Assembly (NCBI GenBank): GCA_963714125.1
Contig: OY970234.1
Coordinates: forward strand, 1,798,001 to 1,862,000
Direction of reading: 5' to 3'
Length of the DNA: 64,000 nucleotides
Source of the DNA: CAWCAW01 sp963714125
GTDB lineage: Bacteria; Actinomycetota; Acidimicrobiia; Acidimicrobiales; UBA8190
Shown: piece after piece, positions 25,889 to 35,502 of the stretch
Layout of the letters: each line of letters opens with the position of its first letter
Numbering within the stretch: the stretch's first letter is position 1
Notes under the pieces: generated by a model
Database searches by the model: none
Told to the model about the DNA's origin: nothing
Seen by the model: the letters and a program-made list of their open reading frames with translations, nothing else
Position numbers and translations under genes: made by a program

Positions 25889-26731
25889 TCAGGATCCTCG
25901 CAGCGTCTCGCGCACGGTGGCGCCCACTCGTGGAGGGTCCTGCAAGGGCCCGAAGTGGCCCATGGTGTCGAGAACGAGCGTGGTGGCCTGGCCGAGGCGC
26001 CGGGCCAGGTGTCGAAGGTATTGGGCGTCGATGGCGTCGGTGTCGGCGCCGCAGGCCAGAACGACAGGGCATGCCACCCTGTCCATGTCGCCATAGGCGC
26101 TGTGGGTGAGGCTCTGGACGAAGACTTCGGCCTCGTCCTCAGGTGTACAGCGGACCCGGAGCCCGCCATCGGGGTCAGGGGCGAACCCGTTGTCCACATA
26201 GGCGGCCAAGACGTCGGCGCGCAGCACGTTCAAGGGAGCTTTGGACGCAAAGTTGGCCAAGGCTTCGTCGCGCGAGGCGAAACGAGACCGGCGCCGCCGG
26301 GCGCCTTCGGCCAGCGGATTGGTCTGGCCGCCACCGGCGGGAAGCACGATGGGCTCGAAAAGGTAAAGGCGGCTGAAGGTGCCCGGTCGGCGCTCCTCAG
26401 CCAGCATCAAGGCGGCCCCGCCGCAGGAGTGGCCGAAGCCGGCGAGCTCCTCGAGACCGAGTTGGTCCACGACGGCGAGCACGTCAGTGGCGAACCCGTC
26501 CCAGCGCAGGTCACCGTCGGGTGGTCGGCTCGATCGACCGTGGGCACGCAGGTCGATGAGTACGCAGCGAAACTCGCTCGTCAGCGCGGCCGCTATGGGG
26601 CCGAGGACGGGCCCGCAAAATCCGGTGGGATGGACGAGCAGGAGAGGCGGTCCGGCGCCGCCCAGGTCATAGACGGCGATGTCCATACCGTCAGCCGTCG
26701 TCACCGTGTCCGACGGATCCATGGCCGACAT
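25889..26731 (-). CDS. Alpha/beta hydrolase
   Basis: About 280 residues. LLLVHPTGFCG forms the oxyanion region, GHSCGG holds the nucleophile Ser, and MGHFGPLQDP the catalytic His. These are typical of esterase or epoxide-hydrolase-like enzymes; substrate unknown. The ATG at 26731 is one of several possible starts (26764 and 26722 are others), since the frame stays open past the divergent DedA start. It lies 32 bases from the nuclease gene. Confidence 0.8.
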   Translation of the reverse strand: MSAMDPSDTVTTADGMDIAVYDLGGAGPPLLLVHPTGFCGPVLGPIAAALTSEFRCVLIDLRAHGRSSRPPDGDLRWDGFATDVLAVVDQLGLEELAGFGHSCGGAALMLAEERRPGTFSRLYLFEPIVLPAGGGQTNPLAEGARRRRSRFASRDEALANFASKAPLNVLRADVLAAYVDNGFAPDPDGGLRVRCTPEDEAEVFVQSLTHSAYGDMDRVACPVVLACGADTDAIDAQYLRHLARRLGQATTLVLDTMGHFGPLQDPPRVGATVRETLRGS

Positions 26732-26858
26732 GGGGTAGCGCTCTCGAGCGTCCTCATCGGGCATCTGGGCGACGATATCGGGCGCTCGAGTCGGCTCGAG
26801 AACGCCTGGACCCGTTGGGTGGGCCGGGCTGGGGCCGGCGACGACTAGAAAGTCACCC

Positions 26859-27455
26859 GTGACGCACTTCATCACCACCTGGGGCTACGGGGCGCTCATT
26901 CTTCTGACGGTGTTGGAGGCGGCCGGCATTCCCTTTCCTTCCGAGGTGACCATGGGGGTGGCCGGCTACCTCGCTTCGACCGGTCGGCTGAACCTGGCCG
27001 CCGTGATCGCCCTGGGAACCGCGGGCGAGATCGCCGGTGCCTTCATCGGGTACGCCATTGGCCGCTACGGGGGACGCGCCCTGGTGGACCGCTATGGCCG
27101 CTACATCCTGCTCAGTCACGAGGATTTGGATCGCGCCGAGCGCTGGTTCGAGCGACGAGGCGACATCGGCGTCCTCGTGGGCCGGATCATCCCCTTGGTC
27201 CGCACCTTCATCGCCATTCCCGCCGGCGCGGCGGAGATGCCCCTGGTGCGCTTCGGGATCTTCACGTCGATCGGCAGTCTCGTGTGGATCGGTTCGTTGG
27301 CCGGCGTTTCCTATGCCCTCGGGCACCAGTGGACCAAGCTCACCCACGGCTTCAATATCGCCGGCTATGTCTTGGCCGCCCTGGCCGTGGTGGCCATTGC
27401 CGTGTTCCTGGTGCACCGGTGGCGATCCCTGCGCCAGAGCAAGACGGCGACGTAG
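26859..27455 (+). CDS. DedA-family membrane protein
   Basis: 198 residues. GIPFPSEVTMGVAGYLAS, GYAIGRYGGRALVDRYG, and the conserved GRIIPLVRTFIAIPAGAAEM are signatures of DedA/VTT proteins. Several transmembrane helices and a C-terminal helix near 170-190 are seen. Members act as lipid scramblases/flippases or proton-coupled transporters; here the function is not known. Start GTG at 26859. Confidence 0.9.
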   Translation: MTHFITTWGYGALILLTVLEAAGIPFPSEVTMGVAGYLASTGRLNLAAVIALGTAGEIAGAFIGYAIGRYGGRALVDRYGRYILLSHEDLDRAERWFERRGDIGVLVGRIIPLVRTFIAIPAGAAEMPLVRFGIFTSIGSLVWIGSLAGVSYALGHQWTKLTHGFNIAGYVLAALAVVAIAVFLVHRWRSLRQSKTAT

Positions 27456-27465
27456 TCCCTCTCCC

Positions 27466-28980
27466 TCAGCGGCGGCGACTTTCCAAACCGAGGGTGAGCG
27501 TGGGGCCGTCGATGGCCGCACCTTCGATGACCTCCCACAGGGCCTCGGTGTTCAGGTGCTCGTCGATGAGGTCGGCGAGATGGTCGAGACGCGCCTCGCG
27601 TACATCGGCAAAGCAGGTGGCCGGCGAGGGCACGTAGGCCCGACCGCAGTGGCGGGCCACTTCGGCCAAGTAGGTGCGACGCAGTTCGTCGTTTTCGAAG
27701 AGCCCATGCCACGAGGTGCCGGCCACGGTCCCGCCCCGACAACCTTCATCGAGGACATAGGGCTCGGCGTCGCCGCCACTGGGTTCGGTCGTGCCGTGGC
27801 GGATCTCGTAGCCCTCGACCAGCGAGCCATCGGCCTGCCGACGCTGAGGTCGGGTCAACACCTTGTGAGCGGAGAACGTCGTGCGTACCGGCAGCAGGCC
27901 CAGTCCGGCCACGGCGCCGGCGCCGCTTTCGACGTCGTCGCGGATCTCTTCGCCGAGCATCTGGTAGCCCCCGCAGATCCCCAGCACCGGTAACCCGGCA
28001 TGGGCGCGTCGGGTCAAGGCGTCGGCGAGTCCCCGTTCGCGCAGCCAGGCGAGGTCGTCCACCGTGGCTCGTGAGCCAGGCACGATGACCACATCGCAAT
28101 CGGCCATTTCCTCCGGTCGACCCACGAAGCGCACCACCACGCCCGGCTCGGCCACCAGGGCATCGAAGTCAGTGAGGTTGCTGGCGCGCGGCAGCCGGAC
28201 GACGCCGACGCGCAGGACGTCCTCGCCCACCGGCGTTGCGCAGTGCTCGATGGCGCGCAAGTCCACGGAGTCCTCGGCGTCGACGGAGAGTCCCTCGCGA
28301 TAGGGGAGAACGCCCAAGGTGGGTCGGCCCGTCAGATGCTCGAGCATGTCGAGCCCGGGCTGGAGCTTGGCGACATCGCCGCGAAAGCGGTTCACCACAA
28401 AGCCGCGCACCAGACGCTGGTCTTCGCTCGACAGCAGTGCCATCGTGCCCACCAGGGACGCGAACATCCCACCGCGATCGATGTCACCAACAAGCAGCGC
28501 CGGCGCGTCGACGCGCCGGGCGAACCCCATGTTCACGATGTCACTGTGGCGCAGATTGATTTCGGCCGGGCTGCCGGCGCCTTCGCAAATCACGACGTCA
28601 AAACGGGCCTGCAGCTGGCGGTAGCAGTCCACGACGACATCGAGAAGGCGGTCCTTTTGTGACCAGAACGTCTCGATGTCAATGTCGGCCACGGCGTGAC
28701 CGAGCACCACAAAATGACTGCGCGGACCCGAGCCGGGCTTCACCAACACCGGGTTCATCAGTGCTTCGGGCTCGATGCCGGCGGCGCGCGCCTGGATGGC
28801 CTGAGCGCGGCCTATCTCCTCGCCCTGCACCGTCACGTACGAGTTCAACGACATGTTCTGGGCTTTGAACGGCGCCACCGAAATGCCCTGGCGCCGCAAC
28901 CACCGGCACAGTCCGGTGACGAACGTGGTCTTTCCGGCTCCCGAAGACGTGCCGACGATGAGCACCGATCCCGTCGCCAT
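27466..28980 (-). CDS. cobQ: Cobyric acid synthase
   Basis: 504 residues. The N-terminal BioD-like ATPase starts SVLIVGTSSGAGKTTFVTGL, with KAQNMSLNSYVT and the later VGDIDRGGMFASLVGT. The C-terminal GATase1 domain has PVLGICGGYQMLGEEI (nucleophile Cys) and GTSWHG (catalytic His). It amidates adenosyl-cobyrinic diamide in B12 synthesis. No other cob gene is in the window. The ATG at 28980 is chosen by the family start; the open frame extends upstream into the esterase gene. Confidence 0.94.
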   Translation of the reverse strand: MATGSVLIVGTSSGAGKTTFVTGLCRWLRRQGISVAPFKAQNMSLNSYVTVQGEEIGRAQAIQARAAGIEPEALMNPVLVKPGSGPRSHFVVLGHAVADIDIETFWSQKDRLLDVVVDCYRQLQARFDVVICEGAGSPAEINLRHSDIVNMGFARRVDAPALLVGDIDRGGMFASLVGTMALLSSEDQRLVRGFVVNRFRGDVAKLQPGLDMLEHLTGRPTLGVLPYREGLSVDAEDSVDLRAIEHCATPVGEDVLRVGVVRLPRASNLTDFDALVAEPGVVVRFVGRPEEMADCDVVIVPGSRATVDDLAWLRERGLADALTRRAHAGLPVLGICGGYQMLGEEIRDDVESGAGAVAGLGLLPVRTTFSAHKVLTRPQRRQADGSLVEGYEIRHGTTEPSGGDAEPYVLDEGCRGGTVAGTSWHGLFENDELRRTYLAEVARHCGRAYVPSPATCFADVREARLDHLADLIDEHLNTEALWEVIEGAAIDGPTLTLGLESRRR

Positions 28981-29029
28981 GGCGATCCATTGTGCACCGG
29001 GAGACGCCGTCCCCGGACTCTGCTCAGGC

Positions 29030-29963
29030 TCAGCTAATACCCGGGCGCAGCGCCGGCGCCGCCAGGTGGTGGGCGAGGAAGGCCAGCGATGGTGGTTCTT
29101 GGCTTTCGAAGAACCCGCCGCCGTGACATCCCTGGGAGATATGCACGACGGCGCCGGCCGGCAGCGCGTGGGCGAGAGCCACGACACCAGGGGTGAAACG
29201 GATCGTCTTGTCCCGAAGCGACCCGCACGGCCACGCCGCGCAATGCTTGGGCGTGGGTGACGGCGTCGTCGCGCCCGAAGTCGGCGGCGGAGGCGTAGGC
29301 GCCACGGTTGGCTCCTTGGGCCTCCTCGTAGCTGGTCCAGATGGCCGGGCTGATGGCGGCCACGGCGCTGATGAGGTGCGGGAATTTTTCGGCCAGGAGC
29401 ACGGCGCCATAGCCACCCATCGAGATGCCCATGGTGCCGATCTTCTGCGGCGAACGTCCCAACCCCATGGCCTGGCACAGGGGGATGAGCTCGTCGATGA
29501 CCATGGCCATAGGGTTGTCCCGGGGGTGAGGGTTCCAGTAGTCGCCACCACCGTCGACGGTAACCATGGCCATGGGCGCCAGTTGTTGGCCATCGACGAG
29601 CAGCGCCACGGCTTGGGCCGGGCTCAGGCCAGACAGCGCGTTGGTGTGGTTGGCCCCGTAGCCGTGCAACATCACCACCAAAGGCAAGGCGTCGCCAGAG
29701 TTATGTCCCGGTGGGTAGGCGATGGTGTAGCCGACGCGTTGCCGACGGGCGGAGGAGTAGAAGGTGCCCGACATCGCCGGGCCGAGCGGCGAGAATGTGA
29801 ATTTCTTGGTCGGCACCGAGCAGGCGCCGTCGAGCTGGTCCAGTTCCACCTTCCCCGGGAGCACCTGGTGCTCCACCAATTCGAACCCTGTCGCCACCGC
29901 CGCCGCTCCGATCACGGCGCTGACTCCGAGCCCGAGCAGGCGCCGGCGGGTCACTATCTCCAT
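29030..29963 (-). pseudogene. Tat-exported alpha/beta esterase with a frameshift
   Basis: From the ATG at 29963 the protein has a Tat-like signal (TRRRLLGLGVSAVIGAAAVA), then VVMLHGYGANH, GISMGGYGAVLL (nucleophile Ser) and ASGQDDPF (acid). Right after DDPF the family continuation (TPGVVALAHALPAG, then GCHGGGFFESQEP with the catalytic His, LAFLAHHLA) is in another frame. Removing one base, G at 29195 on the given strand, restores DDPFTPGVVAL. So the gene is interrupted in this sequence by a one-base insertion. Unshifted, the first frame gives an Arg/Pro-rich tail ending at 29034. It may be a real mutation or a sequencing error. It lies 14 bases after a membrane-protein gene under a PadR regulator. 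Confidence 0.8.
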
Positions 29964-29977
29964 CGCTTTTCTTGCGC

Positions 29978-30979
29978 TCAGGGCGTCCGCAGGGGACGCC
30001 CGATACGTCGGGAGTGGTACCCGGCCCGATGGGCGGCGCCCAGGGCCACGGCCATGACGGCCACAGCGCCGATGTCGATGGCGCCAGAGTGAAAGAGGTT
30101 CTTTGGTCCCGGGTCCCCGTCGAAGAGCCAGGCACCCATGGCGCCCAGGAACGCGACCATTCCCATTTCGCAGAGCCGACCGAGAAGTCGCTCGTAGCCG
30201 AGGAGTCGGTCGGACAACTCGGTGTGCCGGAAGGTTTTCGTCGCTCCGGCGACGACACCAACAATGGCGACGGGACTCACAACCATCCACGCCAGCTCGG
30301 AGACCGGGAAGTGCATCAAGGTTCCGGGGTGCGCCCAGTACGACGTCACCGACAGCGTCGCCGCCCACGCAAAGGCGGCCACGCCGCCGGGGACCAGTCC
30401 TTGATGGGCCCACGTGTGACCGCCCGTTCCGGGCCAACTGTTGCCAAAGTGCCGGCTTCCGATGACGAGCAGCGCCGAGCCGGCCAAGAACACCAGTGGC
30501 GCCCACGCCGGGGCGGGGGACTGGCCGCGCACAATGCGCGTGAGCGCCACCCAAAGAACAGGAGCGGCGGCGAGCACGGCGAGGACCAGGAACAGGGCCA
30601 TGACCCCCGACATCACGATCACCGCCGTGGCGGTGCCCGCACTTTGCGGTTGGGCCCATTGCCAGCCGATGGTCAGCTGCGCCCACACGGACACGGCGAA
30701 CACGACGAACAGCGCCCATGCGCAACCGAACGACGCCAGGCTGGCGTTCGGCGCATCCGGATCGACCCGCCACGACGTGGTGAGCCCGGCTGCAGTGGCG
30801 CGAGCGAGTAAGCCACTGCACGCCACATCGATGGTGCGTCGCCGCGATCGCGGGCGTTCATCAACCTCGGCGGCGAGCAGTTCGGCGAACTCGTCGCCGT
30901 AGCGATCGCGCCACGACGCCGGGTACCAGCGCAGTAGTCGACGTACCTGACGCTCGCTTCCTGGTCCTCGCACGCTCAC
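29978..30979 (-). CDS. Multi-membrane protein downstream of PadR
   Basis: 333 residues. The cytoplasmic start RRLLRWYPASWRDRYGDEFAE is the hallmark of the short N-terminal helix pair found in proteins encoded with PadR regulators. About eight hydrophobic helices follow (from about 85). The GTG at 30979 overlaps the PadR stop by four bases (GTGA). Function unknown; probably regulated by the PadR protein. Confidence 0.8.
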   Translation of the reverse strand: MSVRGPGSERQVRRLLRWYPASWRDRYGDEFAELLAAEVDERPRSRRRTIDVACSGLLARATAAGLTTSWRVDPDAPNASLASFGCAWALFVVFAVSVWAQLTIGWQWAQPQSAGTATAVIVMSGVMALFLVLAVLAAAPVLWVALTRIVRGQSPAPAWAPLVFLAGSALLVIGSRHFGNSWPGTGGHTWAHQGLVPGGVAAFAWAATLSVTSYWAHPGTLMHFPVSELAWMVVSPVAIVGVVAGATKTFRHTELSDRLLGYERLLGRLCEMGMVAFLGAMGAWLFDGDPGPKNLFHSGAIDIGAVAVMAVALGAAHRAGYHSRRIGRPLRTP

Positions 30980-31344
30980 GTCGTCCCCCAACTGCCCGAC
31001 AGTCGGCGCAGCCCGACGTTGGCCACGCGCCGTTGGTCGGCCAGATGGCCATGCAGCGTCTGCGCTCCCATGGCGGTGAGACGGTAGGGGCGCCGCCGGT
31101 CATCGCTGGGCAGCGCCTCGATGAGGGCTTGGCCCTCGAGGCGACTCAGGGCTTCGTAGAGCGTTCCCGGGGCCAGACGCACGCCGGCGAACTCCTCGAT
31201 GTCCTTGGTCAACGCGTAGCCATGCTTCGGACCCTCGGCCAAGCTGGAGAGGATCAGCGTGGCCGGTCCGCCATAGCGACCGAAAGCGCCCAGAGGCTCG
31301 GCGCCCGTGGACGGTCGTGGCTCGGAGCGTCGGGATGGGGGCAC
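30976..31344 (-). CDS. PadR-family transcriptional regulator
   Basis: 122 residues. The winged helix is LILSSLAEGPKHGYALTKDI, GVRLAPGTLYEALSRLEGQA (recognition helix) and LIEALPSDDRRRPYRLT (wing). PadR regulators are usually autoregulated repressors. It heads a unit with the membrane protein and the frameshifted esterase. Confidence 0.9.
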   Translation of the reverse strand: MPPSRRSEPRPSTGAEPLGAFGRYGGPATLILSSLAEGPKHGYALTKDIEEFAGVRLAPGTLYEALSRLEGQALIEALPSDDRRRPYRLTAMGAQTLHGHLADQRRVANVGLRRLSGSWGTT

Positions 31345-31412
31345 CGGCGCCGACTATATCGGATGACGATCTATCGTCAGCCGATGTTCCCACCCGGTGT
31401 GGCCGCCACCGG

Positions 31413-32225
31413 TCACCCTCGGGCGGATTTCACCAGGAGCACGGCCTCGAGGAACTGCTCGGGTGGCGGCGCTACTACCGGCCCGGCCACCAGGGGCCAC
31501 AGGCGGTCGGCAAGTTGTAAGGCGAGCTGATGGCGGGCGACGGGGTCATATCCCCACCGGTTCTGCAGGAACCGGCTCACGAGCAAGAGCTCCTGGTCGT
31601 TGACAGCGGTGACGTCCCAATGCGCCAGCTCCGCCGGCAACGCCACCGTCGCCGCACCGGGGCCCCAGCCCATGGTCCCGGCCGGTGCCATCCACTGGGA
31701 TGGATCATCGAAGGGCCTACCGTGCTGTATCGCTACGGCGGCCCGTCGTTCTCTGATGACCACGGTGTTGCCGAGCAAGTCACCGAGACGCTGGTTCTTT
31801 GACGTAGCGAGGATAAGTACGCTTCCGACGATATAGAAGACGCCGGGGAGCATGTCGATGAAGCGCATTACGTTTCGCAGCAGGCTCGACCAGAAGCCCA
31901 CCGACGTACCGTTGGTGCGGGCGACTCGAATGCCCGCTGCCCTCTTGCCAACAGAACGACCGGACCACAACATCTCACAGATGATGAAGTAGCCGATGAA
32001 GTCGATGAGGGCGAGAGCCGAACCCAGACCGGCAGCAACGAGTTGCGATGTTTCGCCGCCCTCGCCCAGCGTATTTGCCAAGACGCTGACGACGATAACG
32101 ATGAAGATGACTTGCAACACGAAGTCGAGCAAAAAGGCGGCGAAGCGAGAACCCAGCCCGGCGAGCACGAAGTCGAGTGAAATGCCCTCGGGCGTGGGGG
32201 TGGCGTGCCGGTCCTCAAAGGTCAT
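31413..32225 (-). CDS. RDD-family membrane protein
   Basis: 270 residues. SRFAAFLLDFVLQ contains the RDD-type motif with Asp, followed by three membrane helices, SVGKRAAGIRVARTNG and NQRLGDLLGNTVV. The C-terminal third (about 175-270) is soluble and lacks a recognised domain. RDD proteins are often encoded with SpoIIM and MoxR clusters, as here. The ATG at 32223-32225 is three bases from the divergent SpoIIM GTG. Confidence 0.85.
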   Translation of the reverse strand: MTFEDRHATPTPEGISLDFVLAGLGSRFAAFLLDFVLQVIFIVIVVSVLANTLGEGGETSQLVAAGLGSALALIDFIGYFIICEMLWSGRSVGKRAAGIRVARTNGTSVGFWSSLLRNVMRFIDMLPGVFYIVGSVLILATSKNQRLGDLLGNTVVIRERRAAVAIQHGRPFDDPSQWMAPAGTMGWGPGAATVALPAELAHWDVTAVNDQELLLVSRFLQNRWGYDPVARHQLALQLADRLWPLVAGPVVAPPPEQFLEAVLLVKSARG

Positions 32226-32240
32226 GACGTGCAATTAGAT
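32217..32240. promoter_or_regulatory. Compact divergent start region of RDD and SpoIIM genes
   Basis: The RDD ATG ends at 32225 and the SpoIIM GTG starts at 32229. AAAGG at 32217-32221, inside the RDD coding start, sits seven bases before the SpoIIM GTG. On the reverse strand TCTAAT (32234-32239) lies eight bases before the RDD ATG and could be a -10 element giving a nearly leaderless message. Confidence 0.4.
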
Positions 32241-33212
32241 CGCTTCCTCGCCGAGAGGTCCGGGAATTGGTCGGATCTCGAGGCGTTGGTGACGCGTGCC
32301 GGGGTCTCAGGCGCCAAGTTGAGCCCAGCTGACCTTCGGCGACTGGGGACGCTGTACCGGTCGGCCACAGCAGATCTGGCCATGGCCCGGCGATCGTTTC
32401 CCGACAGCCCAGGAACGATGCGTCTCGAGGGGTTGGTGGCGTCGGCTCACGGCGTCGTCTATGCCCGAGCCGAGCGCCAGGAGACGGCAGGGGAGTTCTT
32501 CTCGCGTGGTCTATGGCGACGTATTCGCCAGAGCCTCGGCTGCGTGGGCATAGCGGCGGCTGTGTTGCTCGGCGCCACGGTGCTCGGCGCCATATGGGCC
32601 CTCGTCGCTCCGGCCACCGCGTCGGGCCTCTTGCCGGCGGGGGTGCAGGCACCGGGCCCGTCGTTCCACGGCGCCTATTACGGCATCTCGGTGACGGCAC
32701 GCGCTGGTCTCGCCTTCGAGATCTTCATCAACAACATTCAGGTGGCGTTTTTGGCGGTGGCGGGCGGGTTCACTCTCGGACTGCTGACCGTTTTCTCTTT
32801 GGCCTACAACGGGGCGTTGCTGGGAGTGCTGGGAGCCTTGGAGTGGCGCGCCGGAGGGTTGGCCAGCTTTGTACGGCTCATCGTGCCGCACGGCATGCTC
32901 GAGCTTTCGTGCATTTCCTTAGCCGGTGGTGCCGGACTTCTCATCGCCAAGGCGTTGATCGACCCGGGTCGCCGCAGTCGAGCCGAGAAGCTAGGCACCC
33001 TTGTTCCCGTCATCGGCGCCTGTCTGCTCGGAACCATGATCTTCTTGGTGGTGGCCGGGTTAACCGAAGGGTTCATCACGCCTTGGGACCTACCCACCAT
33101 TCCCGCCTTGGCGGTCGGGTGCGTCCTGGCCGGGGGCTTTTGGACGATGGTGGTGGTCCGGGGCCGGACTACGGCGCCGGCGCCACGGGTTACAACCGGG
33201 CCCGTTGTTTGA
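32229..33212 (+). CDS. SpoIIM-like membrane protein
   Basis: 327 residues. VQLDRFLAERSGNWSDLEAL begins the family's cytoplasmic helix region. After about 100 residues come six or so hydrophobic segments, with IFINNIQVAFLAVAGGFTLG and GMLELSCISLAGGAGLLIAK, which are SpoIIM signatures. The relative in Bacillus works in sporulation; in non-spore-forming actinobacteria it belongs to a widespread MoxR/DUF58 cluster of unknown role. It converges with the DUF58 gene with 23 bases of overlap. Confidence 0.87.
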   Translation: MQLDRFLAERSGNWSDLEALVTRAGVSGAKLSPADLRRLGTLYRSATADLAMARRSFPDSPGTMRLEGLVASAHGVVYARAERQETAGEFFSRGLWRRIRQSLGCVGIAAAVLLGATVLGAIWALVAPATASGLLPAGVQAPGPSFHGAYYGISVTARAGLAFEIFINNIQVAFLAVAGGFTLGLLTVFSLAYNGALLGVLGALEWRAGGLASFVRLIVPHGMLELSCISLAGGAGLLIAKALIDPGRRSRAEKLGTLVPVIGACLLGTMIFLVVAGLTEGFITPWDLPTIPALAVGCVLAGGFWTMVVVRGRTTAPAPRVTTGPVV

Positions 33213-34509
33213 GCACGAGGTACGCATGTACGCAGGCGGCGCCCAACTTCTCGGGTGACGCCTCCACCACCGTCGCCCCCATCGATCGCAACATGGCGGT
33301 GGCCCGGTCGCGACTGGCCAACAGGTCGACGGCTACGGCGGCTCTGAAGACGTCGAGCACATCGTGCGGAGGTTCGGTAACGGCACTGGCCAAGTCCAGG
33401 TCCCTACAGGTGGCGATAAGCACGGCGTGGCGTCTGGTCAACATCGGGCATGCTGCCAGCAGCGAACGTGATACGGATTCATCCACCAAGTCCGTGAACA
33501 CCGCCACGAGCGCTCGTCGGTGGCGACCCACGGCCGCAAAGGCTCGGTCATAGTCACTTTCGACCTCGCTGGCCTCGAGGTCGAACAGGGCCCGGACCAC
33601 GGTTTCGGCGCCGCGGCGTCGAGGCGAGAGCTGCCGAGTGACCGTTGCATCGAAGGCCATGGCTCCGACGCGGTCTCCGGCTTCCTCGGCGGCCACGGCC
33701 AAGGTGGTCAGCGCATCGAGAGCGATGTCGAGTCGCGTCACCGGCCCGGCCGGTGAAGCCATGAGGCGCCCCGTGTCCACCACGCACATGAGGTCGCGGT
33801 TCTCTTCCACCCGGTACTGATTGGACATGGGGCGCCCGACACGCGAACTGGCGACCCAGTTGATCTGACGAACGTCGTCATCGGGGGAGTAGTCGCGGAT
33901 GGTCTCGAATTCGGTGCCGATACCAAGCCGGCTTCGTATGCGCCCCTCCTCGCTGGAACGTCCTTGACGACGGGCCGCCGCCATCCGGCGTGCTTTGGGG
34001 AGATCAGGGAGGACGGTAATGGTGTCTGGCGCCGCGAATCGGTGGTCCGCGGACCCCAGTCCGAGAGGCCCCGTCGCTCTGACCACGGCGGAGGGAAGCT
34101 GATGGACGCCTCGATGGCGCCCGAGCAACGTCGCGTCGAGCACGCCAGAGGACTGCTCGTCGGGCTCTACCGATAGTTCGGGCGGGAAAGGCTGGCGCAC
34201 CCTGGTCGAGCGCGCCAGCGGCACGGAAACCGACGCCGTCAACGGGACCGGTACCCGCAAGGCCAAAGTGGGAACGGCGCTGCGGTGCCCGACGGGTCGA
34301 CTGCGCCTGGCTACCACGATGTCGGCGATGACGGCGCCCGCCACGATGGCCACGGCCACGCACGGCACCACAACGCCGACAGGCGCGGCAATGGTTACGA
34401 CCGCAATCAATCCGAACGCGATGGCGGCCATGCGAGTGGGTCGGGCTGCCGTCGTTCGGGGCTCGCCCGTTGGTGACGGCACCGTCGGGTGTGCCTCGCT
34501 GTCGGTCAC
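33190..34509 (-). CDS. DUF58-domain protein
   Basis: 439 residues. Two N-terminal helices (about 27-65), a beta-rich region, then the DUF58 signature GTEFETIRDYSPDDDVRQIN followed by WVASSRVGRP. The C-terminal half is vWA-like (MCVVDTGRLM). These proteins work with MoxR ATPases, possibly as chaperone-like partners. The GTG overlaps the MoxR stop by four bases. Confidence 0.9.
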   Translation of the reverse strand: MTDSEAHPTVPSPTGEPRTTAARPTRMAAIAFGLIAVVTIAAPVGVVVPCVAVAIVAGAVIADIVVARRSRPVGHRSAVPTLALRVPVPLTASVSVPLARSTRVRQPFPPELSVEPDEQSSGVLDATLLGRHRGVHQLPSAVVRATGPLGLGSADHRFAAPDTITVLPDLPKARRMAAARRQGRSSEEGRIRSRLGIGTEFETIRDYSPDDDVRQINWVASSRVGRPMSNQYRVEENRDLMCVVDTGRLMASPAGPVTRLDIALDALTTLAVAAEEAGDRVGAMAFDATVTRQLSPRRRGAETVVRALFDLEASEVESDYDRAFAAVGRHRRALVAVFTDLVDESVSRSLLAACPMLTRRHAVLIATCRDLDLASAVTEPPHDVLDVFRAAVAVDLLASRDRATAMLRSMGATVVEASPEKLGAACVHAYLVLKQRARL

Positions 34510-35492
34510 CGCGGAATAGGCACCGTTGAGAGCACGGTCTGCAGCGCTTGCTGCACGGTGTAGCGGTCCAGCTCAGCTTCGGGCGAGAGAACCAGACGGT
34601 GATGAAGTACGGGGCCGGCCAGGGCGGCGACATCGTCGGGCACGACATACGAACGCCCACTGAGGCACGCCCAGGCCCGGGCCACAGCCAAGAGGTGGAC
34701 GCCGGCACGTGGACTGGCGCCGAGGACCACCGCCGGTAGCTCTCGGGTGCGTCGGATCACGGCCGCCACATACGTAATGACGGCGTCGCTGACAACGACG
34801 GCGTCCACTTCCGATCGTGCGGCCATGAGCAACGCCGGGCTCGCCACCGGCTGCACGTCGTCAAGCGTCGCCGGAGCCACACCGGAGTGACGGAGCCGTA
34901 GCACCGCCTCTTCGTGTTCGACATCGGGGTAGTCCACCGTCAGCTGCATGAGGAAGCGGTCCAGTTGGGCTTCAGGGAGGGGATAGGTGCCCTCGTACTC
35001 GATGGGGTTCAACGTGGCGAGCACGGTAAAGGGGCGAGGGAGCGGGTGCGATACCCCGTCGACGGTCACCTGACCTTCTTGCATGGCTTCGAGGAGGGCG
35101 GCCTGCGTCTTGGGTGGGGTCCGATTGATCTCGTCGGCCACGAGCACGTTGGTGAATACGGGGCCTTGTCGAAATACAAGATCGGTGCCGCGCAGGGCCA
35201 AGGTCCCCGTCACGTCTGAAGGCAGCATGTCGGGAGTGAACTGCACGCGGCGAGTGTGAAGTCCGGTGGCTCGAGCGACGGCTGATGCCAAGAGCGTTTT
35301 GGCCACTCCCGGCGGGCCCTGCAGAAGGAGATGACCACCGACGGCCATGGCCGCCAAGGTGGCATCGACGAGGGGCGTCTGGCCCACCACGACCTTGGCC
35401 ACCTCGCCGTTGACGGCTTGCCTCAGTTGGGCCAATGGTGTCGAAGACGGAGGCGGGACATGGCCGGAAGGTGCCATGGGTGGTTGCGTCAT
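34506..35492 (-). CDS. MoxR-family AAA+ ATPase
   Basis: 328 residues. Walker A is GPPGVAKT, Walker B LVADEINRTPPKTQAALLEA, with MQEGQVTVDG and FTVLATLNPIEYEGTYPLPE, typical of MoxR. It is a cytoplasmic ATPase thought to activate or assemble partners with vWA folds. The DUF4350 gene ends 10 bases upstream and DUF58 follows by GTGA overlap. Confidence 0.94.
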   Translation of the reverse strand: MTQPPMAPSGHVPPPSSTPLAQLRQAVNGEVAKVVVGQTPLVDATLAAMAVGGHLLLQGPPGVAKTLLASAVARATGLHTRRVQFTPDMLPSDVTGTLALRGTDLVFRQGPVFTNVLVADEINRTPPKTQAALLEAMQEGQVTVDGVSHPLPRPFTVLATLNPIEYEGTYPLPEAQLDRFLMQLTVDYPDVEHEEAVLRLRHSGVAPATLDDVQPVASPALLMAARSEVDAVVVSDAVITYVAAVIRRTRELPAVVLGASPRAGVHLLAVARAWACLSGRSYVVPDDVAALAGPVLHHRLVLSPEAELDRYTVQQALQTVLSTVPIPR

Positions 35493-35502
35493 TGGGAATT
35501 GC

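Noticed and set aside
29964..30821. N-terminal extension of the esterase
   Set aside because: It overlaps the PadR-linked membrane gene out of frame; a clear Tat signal starts at 29963.
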